A DNA stretch of 64,000 nt from Providencia alcalifaciens (GTDB lineage Bacteria > Pseudomonadota > Gammaproteobacteria > Enterobacterales > Enterobacteriaceae), in the NCBI RefSeq assembly GCF_915403165.1, contig NZ_OU659204.1, positions 3,844,001 to 3,908,000 on the forward strand. The letters run 5' to 3'. The position numbers and the translations under genes are program-made. Shown piece by piece: positions 8,022 to 16,906 of the stretch. The notes under the pieces were generated by a model that saw only the letters and a list, made by a program, of their open reading frames with translations, was not told the DNA's origin and searched no databases. Numbering within the stretch: the stretch's first letter is position 1; each line of letters begins with the position of its first letter.

Positions 8022-9388
8022 TCAACAGCTTAACAGCTCGAATATTTGCGATTTTCTGGTTTACCCTCGCACTGGTTTTAATGCTAGTGCTGATGGTGCC
8101 TAAGCTCGACTCTCGGCAGCTCACCGTCCTAATGGAAAGTGAGCAACGCCAAGGGGAGATGCTTGAGCAACACATCGAAGCCGAACTCGCGCAAGCACCA
8201 ATGAACGACCTACTTTGGTGGCGACGGATTTCCAACGCCATCAAAAAATGGGCCCCCCCAGGGCAACGGCTGATTATCGTGACCAGTGAAGGCCGAGTGA
8301 TTGGCGCGATGCCGAGTGAAATGCAAGTGATCCGCAACTTTATTGGCCAATCCGATAATGCTGACCATCCGAAAAAGAAAAAATATGGACGCGCCGAAAT
8401 TCTGGGGCCATTTTCTATTCGAGACGGTGAAGATCACTACCAACTCTATTTAGTTCGCCCTGCAAGCAGCCCACAGTCAGACTTTATTAACCTGTTGTTT
8501 GACCGACCGTTTTTACTCTTGATTGCCACCATGTTAATTAGCGCACCGCTGTTATTATGGCTATCATGGAGCTTGGCTCGCCCTGCCCGTAAATTAAAAA
8601 TGGCAGCGGACGATGTGGCAAAAGGTAACTTACGCCCACACCCTGAACTCGAATCCGGTCCCCAAGAATTCTTATCAACGGGTAACAGTTTTAACCAGAT
8701 GATCAGTGCGTTAGATGGCATGGTTACTGCTCAGCAGCGATTGATTTCTGACATTTCTCACGAACTACGCACCCCACTCACACGATTACAGCTCGCGACG
8801 GCATTATTACGTCGCCGACATGGTGAGAGTAAAGAGCTGGAGCGCATCGAAACAGAAACTCACCGTTTAGATAGCATGATCAATGATTTGCTGGTGCTCT
8901 CTCGCAGTCAGCATAAAAATGAAATTCTTCGCGAACACATCAAAGCCGATGAGTTGTGGGGAGATATTCTTGATGATGCAAGCTTCGAAGCGGAGCAGAT
9001 GAACAAAACGCTGGATGTCACCTCGCACCCAGGTTCATGGCCGTTATATTGCAATCCATCCGCCATAGGTAGTGCATTTGAAAACATAGTGCGTAACGCA
9101 CTGCGTTACTCAAACACTCATATTGCGGTTGATTTCAAAGAAGAAAATAACGGTATTTTGATTACTGTCGACGATGATGGTCCGGGGGTTAGTCCTGCTG
9201 ACCGCGAGCATATCTTCCGACCGTTCTATCGTACCGATGAAGCTCGCGATAGAGAAACCGGCGGTACAGGGCTTGGTTTAGCGATTGTTGAAACGGCAAT
9301 TTCTCAACATAAAGGCTGGGTGAAAGCTGACGACAGCCCGCTAGGTGGATTACGCCTACAGATTTGGCTACCAGAACACGGGCGCTAA
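8018..9388 (+). CDS. cpxA: Envelope-stress sensor histidine kinase CpxA
   Basis: Inner-membrane sensor kinase and phosphatase for CpxR, 456 residues. TM1 is near residues 7-29, a periplasmic sensor domain follows, TM2 is near 163-185, then HAMP. The phospho-acceptor His248 lies in SDISHELRTP. The ATP-binding domain has the N box ENIVRNALRYS, G1 DDDGPGV, and GGTGLGLAI. It closely matches E. coli CpxA throughout, including the sensor domain. Coupled to cpxR by a four-base overlap. It forms the left border of the O-antigen cluster. Confidence 0.97.
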   Translation: MINSLTARIFAIFWFTLALVLMLVLMVPKLDSRQLTVLMESEQRQGEMLEQHIEAELAQAPMNDLLWWRRISNAIKKWAPPGQRLIIVTSEGRVIGAMPSEMQVIRNFIGQSDNADHPKKKKYGRAEILGPFSIRDGEDHYQLYLVRPASSPQSDFINLLFDRPFLLLIATMLISAPLLLWLSWSLARPARKLKMAADDVAKGNLRPHPELESGPQEFLSTGNSFNQMISALDGMVTAQQRLISDISHELRTPLTRLQLATALLRRRHGESKELERIETETHRLDSMINDLLVLSRSQHKNEILREHIKADELWGDILDDASFEAEQMNKTLDVTSHPGSWPLYCNPSAIGSAFENIVRNALRYSNTHIAVDFKEENNGILITVDDDGPGVSPADREHIFRPFYRTDEARDRETGGTGLGLAIVETAISQHKGWVKADDSPLGGLRLQIWLPEHGR

Positions 9389-9400
9389 TCTAGCATTATG

Positions 9401-9435
9401 AAGGTCTTTGGTACCCATGCGCCAAAGGCCTTTTT
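9401..9435 (+). terminator. Rho-independent terminator of cpxRA
   Basis: Eleven-base stem AAGGTCTTTGG / CCAAAGGCCTT with one G-U pair, followed by TTTTT. It begins 12 bp past the cpxA stop. Confidence 0.85.
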
Positions 9436-10039
9436 ATATATCAGCCATATATTCCTATCTTATTTCGCCTAATATTCCCTACCAAAATCAATCTAACTGA
9501 TAATTAACTTATTCACATTCACAAACAGTGATAAAATTAATGTCTCAAACATTTGGCGATATTTGCTTATGCGGGTTTACCACATACACTTATAAGTAAG
9601 AAATAGCTCAGACAATTCTTATAAATATTATATTTCAGTGATTACATCATTATTCGAGTAATTACCTTTTCCTTTGTCACATGTACGTGTTCTATTTATA
9701 TATTAATAACATACATCAAGTTACTGCTGTGATTATCATTATTTTTTATACTATCTAGCCGCGAGCATGCTTTTTCTTGACTATCAGGTTAGCCCCTAAG
9801 TATAGATACCACTCAAACCAATATACCACCCAATGTGAAATTAATAATTTTTAATTGTGTCACATGCAAAGAAGTCACTTAATGGTTTCAAAAAAGTGAT
9901 CAGAAGATTACTGGCAAAGCCGTGATTTTTAGGCGTCTCACACTGATAGTCACCCCGATACTTTAGTGCTATTATTAAGGGCTTTTGATTGATTGTGCTT
10001 ACGGCGCGAGCCAACCTATACGGGAAGGCTATCATAAGC

Positions 10040-10097
10040 AGTGTTTGTTAATTGAGCGATTCTGTAAAAAATGCAGTATTTTCAATTAATAAACACT
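10040..10097. repeat. Imperfect inverted repeat (hairpin) upstream of JUMPStart
   Basis: Left arm AGTGTTTGTTAATTGA (10040-10055) pairs with the right arm at 10082-10097; 15 of 16 bases match. Part of the 26-base interior can also pair (CTG with CAG). There is no T tract after it, so it does not look like an intrinsic terminator. Confidence 0.75.
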
Positions 10098-10111
10098 AAA
10101 TTCTGAAATTC

Positions 10112-10151
10112 AATGGCGCTCTGGGACCCGATAACCCAGTGCGGTAGCTAT
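10112..10151 (+). promoter_or_regulatory. JUMPStart-type element with ops (RfaH recruitment site)
   Basis: The stretch ends in TGCGGTAGCTATGG, containing GCGGTAGC, the core of the ops element (consensus GGCGGTAGCGT). It is preceded by a CTGGG / CCCAG hairpin (10121-10125 with 10135-10139). RfaH is known to load on RNA polymerase paused at ops and to suppress Rho termination in long polysaccharide operons. It sits about 65 bp before wzx. One base before the core differs from consensus. Confidence 0.8.
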
Positions 10152-10215
10152 GGGTTTATCCAGTAAATAAATCTTTAATAAATTATTTACCCATCAAAAA
10201 AATATACATATTATT

Positions 10216-11508
10216 TTGCAAAATATCTTAAGAAAATTAAAGAATAATCCCAATATATATAAAATCATTAGTAATAGTAGTTGGTTACTATTTGATAAAT
10301 TTACTCGCATGGGATTAGGATTATTAGTCAGTGTTTGGATAGCTCGCTATTTAGGACCATCTCAATATGGTGAGTTAGCCTATGTTTTAGCATATCTAGC
10401 TTTTTTCCAATCAATATCAACTTTAGGTATGGATAGCCTAATAGTTCGGGATATTGCAAAAAATAAAAATATTGCAAATGAAGTTTTAGGTACCGCATTC
10501 ACATTACGAGCTTCAACCGGTTTAATATGTTGGATACTAGCTATCATTGGTATGGGATTATTAAATGGCTGGAATAGCCAAAGTATCTATATTACAGCTC
10601 TAGCTGGAGCAACATTAGTTTTTCAATCAGCAGATACTGTTGATTTATGGTTTCAAAGCCAAAGCCAAAATAAACGCACTGTCATTGTAAAGCTTTCAGC
10701 TTACATAATAGCAAATGGTATTAAAGTTGTTTTAATACTTAATGAAGCACCATTATTAGCTTTTGCTGCTGTCATCACATTTGAAACAAGTGCTATTGCT
10801 TGCGGTCTTTTTTATGCATACAGAAAGTTTCCTTGCTCAAACTTATGGAATAGAACAAAGCAAAGAGCCATTACCTTGTTACATGAATCTTGGCCATTTA
10901 TGATCAGTGGCTTGTCTATTGTTCTTTATATGAGAGTAGACCAGTTAATGATCAAAAATTATTTAGGTGATGCAGAGCTAGGTATTTACGCAGCAGTTCT
11001 TCCGTTGGCAACACTATGGCAATTTCTTCCTATGACACTATCTGTCAGCCTTGCCCCAATGGTAGCTCAAAGCAAAGCTCAGGGGGATGACCAGTTTTAT
11101 AAAACACTGGGTTATATTTTCCGTATTTTTGCAATGCTTGGTTGGCTAATTTGTATTCCAATATCCATTTTATCTTACTTTATTGTGAATATATTATTTG
11201 GTGAAACTTATATTGCAGGTGCACCTGTATTATCAATAATTGTATTCACAAATTTATTTATAAATATGGGTGTAGCACAAAGCTTGTGGATAGTTAATGA
11301 AAGAAAATCAAAATTAAGCCTTTACAAAACACTTATGGGGGCAGTGGTATGCGTTACAGCAAATATAATTCTTATTCCATACTATGGAATAATTGGAGCT
11401 GCTATCAGTGCAGTATTAGCACAAGCTGTTTCAGCCATGCTTTCTAATATAATACTCAGTAAAAAAATCTTATATTTACAGTGTAAGAGTCTACTTTTAA
11501 TTAAATGA
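10216..11508 (+). CDS. wzx: O-antigen flippase Wzx
   Basis: Polytopic MOP-superfamily transporter that flips the undecaprenyl-linked O-unit across the inner membrane. Up to 430 residues with about 12 hydrophobic segments. The N-terminal FDKFTRMGLGLLVSVWIARYLGPSQYGELAY is typical of RfbX/Wzx proteins (polysaccharide biosynthesis family). It is the first gene after JUMPStart. The frame has no ATG near its start: I take TTG at 10216, as the next ATG (about codon 32) would remove part of TM1, but no good ribosome site is seen, so the start is uncertain. The gene is strongly AT-rich. Confidence 0.9.
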   Translation: MQNILRKLKNNPNIYKIISNSSWLLFDKFTRMGLGLLVSVWIARYLGPSQYGELAYVLAYLAFFQSISTLGMDSLIVRDIAKNKNIANEVLGTAFTLRASTGLICWILAIIGMGLLNGWNSQSIYITALAGATLVFQSADTVDLWFQSQSQNKRTVIVKLSAYIIANGIKVVLILNEAPLLAFAAVITFETSAIACGLFYAYRKFPCSNLWNRTKQRAITLLHESWPFMISGLSIVLYMRVDQLMIKNYLGDAELGIYAAVLPLATLWQFLPMTLSVSLAPMVAQSKAQGDDQFYKTLGYIFRIFAMLGWLICIPISILSYFIVNILFGETYIAGAPVLSIIVFTNLFINMGVAQSLWIVNERKSKLSLYKTLMGAVVCVTANIILIPYYGIIGAAISAVLAQAVSAMLSNIILSKKILYLQCKSLLLIK

Positions 11509-11521
11509 TCAGAAATCAATC

Positions 11522-12442
11522 ATGAATCAATCTAACTTGGCTCCCGTTGTATTATTTGTTTATGGACGCCCTATTCATACACAACGAACTATCGATGCTT
11601 TATTGCAAAATCCAGAATCAAAGGATACTGATTTAATCGTTTATTCTGACGGACCAAAGCAACATAACGATACAGAAAAAGTAGAGTCCGTCAGAGAAGT
11701 AATTAAAAAAACATTAGGATTTAAAAGTATTAATTTAATAGAACGAACTGAAAATCTTGGTTTAGCTGCAAATATTATTGATGGTGTAACAAAAGTCTGT
11801 GAAGAATATGGAAAAGTGATTGTATTGGAAGATGATATCGAAACATCATCTACATTTTTAGAGTATATGAATAATGCTCTATGTTTTTATCAAAATGAAT
11901 CTCGCATTATTAGCATTTCAGGTTACAGCTATCCTATAACTATTCCAGACAACTATAAAGATGACTTTTATTTCCTGCGAATTCCATTATGCTGGGGGTG
12001 GGCCACGTGGAATGACAGATGGAAATTATTTAATAAAAGTGACGCGACTATCAATAAGATACAACCTGAAGAAATAGTATATGTTAACTTTAATAATACT
12101 CTAGATTTTTATAGCCAGGCCACTGATAACATGAGTGGAAAATTAAATACATGGTTTATATTTTGGTATTTATCTTCCTTTATTAATAAAAAACTATCTG
12201 TTTTTCCAACCAAGAGCCTAGTAACTAATATTGGAAATGATGGTACTGGAGAAAACTGCGGTGATGATGAAAGACATTTAAATATTTCATATAACTTTCA
12301 TATAAAATTAACTCATAAGGAAGTAGTCGAAAATAATGAAATCATCAAGAATCATGAAAATCTTTTTAAATCATTCAAATTATCTTTTTATCAAAAAATA
12401 ATTAAAAAATTAAGAAAAATAGCACATGGGATTATTAGATAG
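11522..12442 (+). CDS. Glycosyltransferase, GT2-like with EDD motif
   Basis: 306 residues with a GT-A nucleotide-sugar transferase appearance. The N-terminus [23 protein letters not shown] resembles the family of sugar transferases related to GT2/GT13. A metal-binding type motif VLEDDIETS has Asp104-Asp105 and is followed by the acceptor-side block [12 protein letters not shown] and [12 protein letters not shown]. It presumably adds one sugar to the growing O-unit at the cytoplasmic face. Donor and linkage cannot be read from sequence. Its 3' end overlaps the next gene by 17 bp. Confidence 0.8.
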   Translation: MNQSNLAPVVLFVYGRPIHTQRTIDALLQNPESKDTDLIVYSDGPKQHNDTEKVESVREVIKKTLGFKSINLIERTENLGLAANIIDGVTKVCEEYGKVIVLEDDIETSSTFLEYMNNALCFYQNESRIISISGYSYPITIPDNYKDDFYFLRIPLCWGWATWNDRWKLFNKSDATINKIQPEEIVYVNFNNTLDFYSQATDNMSGKLNTWFIFWYLSSFINKKLSVFPTKSLVTNIGNDGTGENCGDDERHLNISYNFHIKLTHKEVVENNEIIKNHENLFKSFKLSFYQKIIKKLRKIAHGIIR

Positions 12443-13082
12443 GCTTTGCTGGCTTACCAGAGCACATACTCTGAGGAAAAAACATGATGGCTTTTATGCC
12501 AGTATAAAATCATATGCTTCCTCAGATTGTAAATTCTCCAACAATGTTAGACTATATGGTAAAACACAATTAGGAAATGTACAGGTTGGCTCTCATACTT
12601 ATTTTGCAGGAACGATTTCAAGTAATGCAGTTATAGGAAAATATTGTAGTATAGGTCCAAATACACGGATTGGAGGGCTTGGGCTACATCCAACCAACTA
12701 TATCAGTACACATCCAATATTTTATTCAACAAAGAAACAATCAGGAAAAACATTCGTAAAAATAGATCATTTTATCGAGTATAAAGAAACCATTATAGGT
12801 AATGATGTTTGGATTGGTGTTAACTGTGTTATTTTAGATGGCATCAAAGTGGGGAATGGCGTAATTATTGCTGCAGGTTCAATCGTAACGCAAGATATAC
12901 CTGACTATGCCATTGTAGGTGGTGTGCCAGCAAGAATAATAAAATATCGCTATTCTGAGTCAGAAATTTTACTACTCAATCGTTTGAAATGGTGGAATTT
13001 ATCTGACATTGAATTAAATGAAATGCAGCAAGACTTTAGAGATAATAATATTACTTCCATCTCTAAAAAAATTAGCGATTAA
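12426..13082 (+). CDS. CatB-related O-acetyltransferase (left-handed beta-helix)
   Basis: 218-residue hexapeptide-repeat acetyltransferase of the xenobiotic acetyltransferase/CatB group. Repeats run as [35 protein letters not shown] and [27 protein letters not shown]. His88 in [14 protein letters not shown] is the likely catalytic residue by analogy. It probably O-acetylates a sugar of the O-unit using acetyl-CoA; N-acylation of an amino sugar is an alternative, less likely because no aminotransferase for an amino sugar is present in the cluster. Start overlaps the preceding gene by 17 bp. Confidence 0.85.
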   Translation: MGLLDRLCWLTRAHTLRKKHDGFYASIKSYASSDCKFSNNVRLYGKTQLGNVQVGSHTYFAGTISSNAVIGKYCSIGPNTRIGGLGLHPTNYISTHPIFYSTKKQSGKTFVKIDHFIEYKETIIGNDVWIGVNCVILDGIKVGNGVIIAAGSIVTQDIPDYAIVGGVPARIIKYRYSESEILLLNRLKWWNLSDIELNEMQQDFRDNNITSISKKISD

Positions 13083-13115
13083 ACTTTATTATTTATAATA
13101 ACATTAGGCTAATAT

Positions 13116-14264
13116 ATGGAAAAAACATACAAAGATAATCCACCTTTAAATCCAAAATATCTATACCTCTATTATTTAGTGTTTTTCTTCTCTGGTTTTA
13201 ATAGCTTAATTATCTTTTTAATATTAGCCTCCTTTACATTTATAGTAAATATAAACATATTTCTCAAAACGAAAATAAACCATCAAATACTATTTAGTAT
13301 ATTAATATTTTGCACATATATTTTGATTACATTTTTTATTGGCCATGATAGATTTTATATATCTAACCCATTAAATCCCATGCTAGTTATTTTAGCGAAC
13401 TCTATTTTCCTTTGCATGATTTTATTTACTGTAAATGATGCTAAAAAGAAGCAATTGATAACTATGTATATAATAGGATTAGCAGCTCAATCACTCTTCA
13501 TTGTTATCTATAATTATATTCAAGGTGGAAATTATGGATACGGTAATTTATTAAATCCATTCACTGGAAATAGAATGAACTCTCCTTCTATTAGTAATAG
13601 TTTAGCACTTTCTCTTTCACTAGCTCTCTATTATGTATTCAACTCAAAAAAAATCATTAGACTTACTTCTATATTTTTTACAATCTTAATTCTTGCATGT
13701 GGAATTTATCTTTCTGGAAGAACCTTTTTCTTTCTTTCATTAATAGCACTAACAGCTCTTCTAGTTAAGAATTTAAGAGTGAAAAACATAGCCTATTTTT
13801 TACTCTTAGTTATATTAGCCAGCCTAGCAATTATATACTTACTACCAGAAAACCTTAGTAAGCATCTTGAATTTACATTATCACGACTACATGAAGGAAT
13901 AGAAAGTAATAGATTTAAGCATTATTATTATGGAATTACAACTTTACCTGACTATCCTTTCGGAGGATTCACCATTGATTTTTCTATCGAAAATACATTG
14001 TGGTTTCATAATATATTCCTTGATACTGCAAGAGTTGCAGGCTGGATACCGATGTTTTTATTAATATTATTCACCATTATGTCTTTAGCTCGATATTTTA
14101 AAATAAGAAAAGATAACTCAGCATTTTTTGGATTTTATGTTTTTCTTATAACTTTTATTATCATGCAGCAAGATGTTGTTCTAGAAGGGGAATATCGAAT
14201 CCTAATCATATTCTTCATCTCGAGTCTTATGTTTATCCCTTCCCCTAAAAACAAAACTTGTTAA
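13116..14264 (+). CDS. wzy: O-antigen polymerase Wzy
   Basis: 382-residue integral membrane protein with about 10-12 hydrophobic segments and a large polar loop in the C-terminal half, the layout of Wzy proteins. Segments of note are LSGRTFFFLSLIAL and the loop FHNIFLDTARVAGWI, similar to the H-N motif of O-antigen polymerases and ligases. No strong identity to a named Wzy is expected since these are very divergent. Only one other multi-span protein (wzx) is in the cluster, so the assignment is by topology and context. Very AT-rich. Confidence 0.85.
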   Translation: MEKTYKDNPPLNPKYLYLYYLVFFFSGFNSLIIFLILASFTFIVNINIFLKTKINHQILFSILIFCTYILITFFIGHDRFYISNPLNPMLVILANSIFLCMILFTVNDAKKKQLITMYIIGLAAQSLFIVIYNYIQGGNYGYGNLLNPFTGNRMNSPSISNSLALSLSLALYYVFNSKKIIRLTSIFFTILILACGIYLSGRTFFFLSLIALTALLVKNLRVKNIAYFLLLVILASLAIIYLLPENLSKHLEFTLSRLHEGIESNRFKHYYYGITTLPDYPFGGFTIDFSIENTLWFHNIFLDTARVAGWIPMFLLILFTIMSLARYFKIRKDNSAFFGFYVFLITFIIMQQDVVLEGEYRILIIFFISSLMFIPSPKNKTC

Positions 14265-14268
14265 ATAT

Positions 14269-14973
14269 ATGAAAATAACTATCATTACTATAAATTATAA
14301 TAATACCCACGGATTAGAAAAAACAATAAAAAGCGTTATCCAGCAAACTGCTATTATAAATAGTGACTTTGAATACATAATTATAGATGGGGCATCAACT
14401 GATAACTCTCTAGAAGTCATATCTAAATATGGCATCAATTACATATCTGAACCTGACCATGGAATAAGTGATGCTTTTAATAAAGGAATAAGATTAGCCT
14501 CGGGAAAATATATTCTCATGCTAAACGCTGGGGATGAATTATTCGAAAATAACACTATTAGCAAGGTACTATCTTACATAGATAAAGATGAGTGTGAGTT
14601 GTATTATGGAGACGTTATCAATAGTGAAACCCATCAATTTGTTGGCCGAAAGACACAATATACATACCCAGATACCATTCCTCACCAAGGTGCTTTTGTT
14701 AAAAACAAGCATTGTAATGAATTAATGTATTCCACAAAATTCAAAATACGAATGGATTATGATTTCTTCTCACGCTTAATAAAAAGGAAAATAAAAATAA
14801 AAAAACTACCTTTTACTATAGCAAAGTATGAGGATGGTGGTGTATCTATGAATATAAAAAACCGCGTAACGTTTTATTTAGAGGCAATAAAAATTGACTT
14901 TAGAGATAAAAACATTTCAATTGCTTTCAATATTTTTCGCTATACATATCATAAAATAAGAGGTTTATTCTGA
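14269..14973 (+). CDS. Glycosyltransferase family 2
   Basis: 234-residue GT-A enzyme. The N-terminal ITIITINYNNTHGLEKTIKSV strand-helix, DGASTDNS (first Asp site), EPDHGISDAFNKGI and LNAGDEL (second Asp site) are typical of WcaA/WcaE-like GT2 proteins. C-terminal FRIRMDYDF-like and KYEDGGVS segments also fit that group. It should transfer one O-unit sugar from a nucleotide donor in the cytoplasm. Starts 4 bp after wzy and abuts the next gene with a one-base overlap. Confidence 0.88.
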   Translation: MKITIITINYNNTHGLEKTIKSVIQQTAIINSDFEYIIIDGASTDNSLEVISKYGINYISEPDHGISDAFNKGIRLASGKYILMLNAGDELFENNTISKVLSYIDKDECELYYGDVINSETHQFVGRKTQYTYPDTIPHQGAFVKNKHCNELMYSTKFKIRMDYDFFSRLIKRKIKIKKLPFTIAKYEDGGVSMNIKNRVTFYLEAIKIDFRDKNISIAFNIFRYTYHKIRGLF

Positions 14974-15800
14974 TGGAAGAACAGTTTGAGGTTGTTTTAG
15001 TCGTTGCAGGTGATGATTTATATAAATTAAATATTGTCTGTGATAACTTAGTAAAGAATTCAAACCCATCAAAAATCAGCATAATTACGAATGATATTGA
15101 AAAAGCAAAAGAAATAATAGGTGGACAACAAGAAATAAAAATAATAGATGAAAAAACCATATTAAAACCATTTAATAACGAGCAACAGTCAAAATACAGC
15201 ATTGCTGGTTTTCCCAAAAGGTATTTTTGGTATTACCAACAGTTCTTAAAGATGGCTTACTCCTATTACTGTGAAAGTCAATACTACTTAATTTGGGATG
15301 CAGATACTGTACTAACTAAAAGTATAGATTTTTTCAAGGAAGGTATCCCAATCTATACCCAAGGTAAAGAGCCTTTACATCCTGAATATAAGAGCACGTT
15401 TAATAACCTTTTCTCACAACCATATTTATCTAAAAATTCATTCATAGCTCAGCACATGATCATTGATAAAGACATAATGCAAGAGATCATTAACAAATTA
15501 GGCGGCATTAACTCTTTTCAAGACACAATCATTGATAGTCTATGTGGTAAAACACAAAGTCAATTTAGTGAGTATGAAACTTACTTTAACTATATCTTAG
15601 CTCTTAATAAACCACACCTTATTCTGAAGAGAAATTGGTTTCGTTATGGTGCAGCTCTTGTTGGATTTAATCCAAAAGATAAGGATATATCTAAATTATC
15701 TAAACATTATGATTACGTTGCTTTTGAAAAATTTGACGTTGGTTTTTTAAAAAAAATTAGAGCAAAATTAGTACACTTCCTCTCTATCTGGAATAGATAA
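14973..15800 (+). CDS. DUF6492-type protein, putative glycosyltransferase
   Basis: 275 residues. I recognise the DUF6492 type by the early VVLVVAGDDLYKLNIVCDNLV segment, GFPKRYFWYYQQFLKM and the Asp-x-Asp site YLIWDADTV (Asp109, Asp111), followed by AQHMIIDKDIMQEII and SEYETYFNYIL. The D-x-D site and position among sugar transferases point to a nucleotide-sugar transferase of GT-A type. The activity of this family is not known to me. One-base overlap with the GT2 gene before it and a 2-bp gap to the GT4 after it place it firmly in the operon. Confidence 0.75.
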   Translation: MEEQFEVVLVVAGDDLYKLNIVCDNLVKNSNPSKISIITNDIEKAKEIIGGQQEIKIIDEKTILKPFNNEQQSKYSIAGFPKRYFWYYQQFLKMAYSYYCESQYYLIWDADTVLTKSIDFFKEGIPIYTQGKEPLHPEYKSTFNNLFSQPYLSKNSFIAQHMIIDKDIMQEIINKLGGINSFQDTIIDSLCGKTQSQFSEYETYFNYILALNKPHLILKRNWFRYGAALVGFNPKDKDISKLSKHYDYVAFEKFDVGFLKKIRAKLVHFLSIWNR

Positions 15801-15802
15801 AT

Positions 15803-16846
15803 ATGAATATTATATTTCAGCCATACTATTACTGGACAGGGCACTTTAAACAATACGCTGATTCATTATTGGGTAGCGATGATATTTTAATAAAATCGAA
15901 GAGAAATAAAAAATATTCTGGATTTATTTCTTATTGTTACTTTCGATTCTATTACTTCACAATAAATTTATTTAAATTAATAAAATACAAAAAAAATATT
16001 AATAATATTTTTATCTTGGATTTCGAACCAATATCAATCCTATTATTTAATGGATTAATATTTAAAAAAGAAATTCAATATATCATAACAATACATGCTA
16101 TTGAAAAAAATGATTATAAGTCTACTTTTAAAAATAAAGTGGCAAAATTCCAACGTTTTGCTCTTAAATCCGCATTAGCTACTATAAATAAGAAATTTAA
16201 TTGCAAGTTTGTAGTCCATACTCATGCTCATCAAACTCAATTAATTGATTTTTTGAAAACTGAAAATCTAAACATCAATGTAATTGAATATCCAGCACCT
16301 CAGCCTGTTTCATCGCCCAATTCACTAGTAAAATCATTCAATATATCCCCTAAAAGTTTACTTGTATTTGGAGCAATTAGAGCAGATAAAGGCCTATATG
16401 AATTTATTGAGTCAATACAAAAAGCTAACTTAGATGAATCTATAGAGATTATCTTCGCAGGTAAGGTAATGGACAATAGATTTGACTCTTACATTCCCCC
16501 TAAGAATGTTAAAATAATTAATAAATTTTTGACTGAGCCTGAGTTACATAACCTAGTTCAAAACTGCCACTTTTTTCTTGTTCCATATGCGAAAAATTAT
16601 ACTGGTGGGGCTGGCCCGGCAAAAGATGCAACATCTTATGGGAAACCCATCATAACAAGTAACTTGGCAATTTTTAATGAGTTCTCAAAAAATAGTTTTG
16701 TTTACACGATAAATGATGCTAATGACTTAAATAATATAATGAATAACATTACAGATGCTGAATATGATGCATCCTGTGTTGCATCCTTAGAATATTCAAA
16801 GCTTAATAACTGGTCAACATTCAGGGATAAGTATATTTCCCTATAA
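15803..16846 (+). CDS. Glycosyltransferase family 4
   Basis: 347-residue GT-B enzyme. The C-terminal half has the GT4 hallmarks: LLVFGAIRADKGLYEFIES, EIIFAGKV, the HNLVQNCHFFLVPYAKNYTGGAGPAKDATSYGKPI donor-binding block. The E-x7-E motif is altered (GPAKDATSYG), which occurs in some members. It is very rich in Lys/Ile/Asn, reflecting about 30 percent GC. It presumably adds a sugar to the O-unit; donor unknown. It is the last of the strongly AT-rich genes before the GDP-sugar pathway. Confidence 0.82.
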   Translation: MNIIFQPYYYWTGHFKQYADSLLGSDDILIKSKRNKKYSGFISYCYFRFYYFTINLFKLIKYKKNINNIFILDFEPISILLFNGLIFKKEIQYIITIHAIEKNDYKSTFKNKVAKFQRFALKSALATINKKFNCKFVVHTHAHQTQLIDFLKTENLNINVIEYPAPQPVSSPNSLVKSFNISPKSLLVFGAIRADKGLYEFIESIQKANLDESIEIIFAGKVMDNRFDSYIPPKNVKIINKFLTEPELHNLVQNCHFFLVPYAKNYTGGAGPAKDATSYGKPIITSNLAIFNEFSKNSFVYTINDANDLNNIMNNITDAEYDASCVASLEYSKLNNWSTFRDKYISL

Positions 16847-16906
16847 TTCACATAATACTTTACAAGTACAGTAGCCCCATCCATATAAACGATTTTGGTA
16901 TAACAT

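Larger units (their letters stand above)
9436..10215. other. Long AT-rich leader of the O-antigen cluster
   Basis: About 780 bp between the cpxA terminator and wzx with no gene I can support. It should contain the O-antigen promoter and an untranslated leader. The 3' part has a long imperfect hairpin (10040-10097) and a JUMPStart/ops element (10112-10151). A 64-codon minus-strand frame at 9841-10035 is of unknown status. Confidence 0.7.

Noticed and set aside
7975..8721. Minus-strand frames inside cpxRA
   Set aside because: Antisense to highly conserved cpxR/cpxA coding sequence; no motif, no ribosome site.
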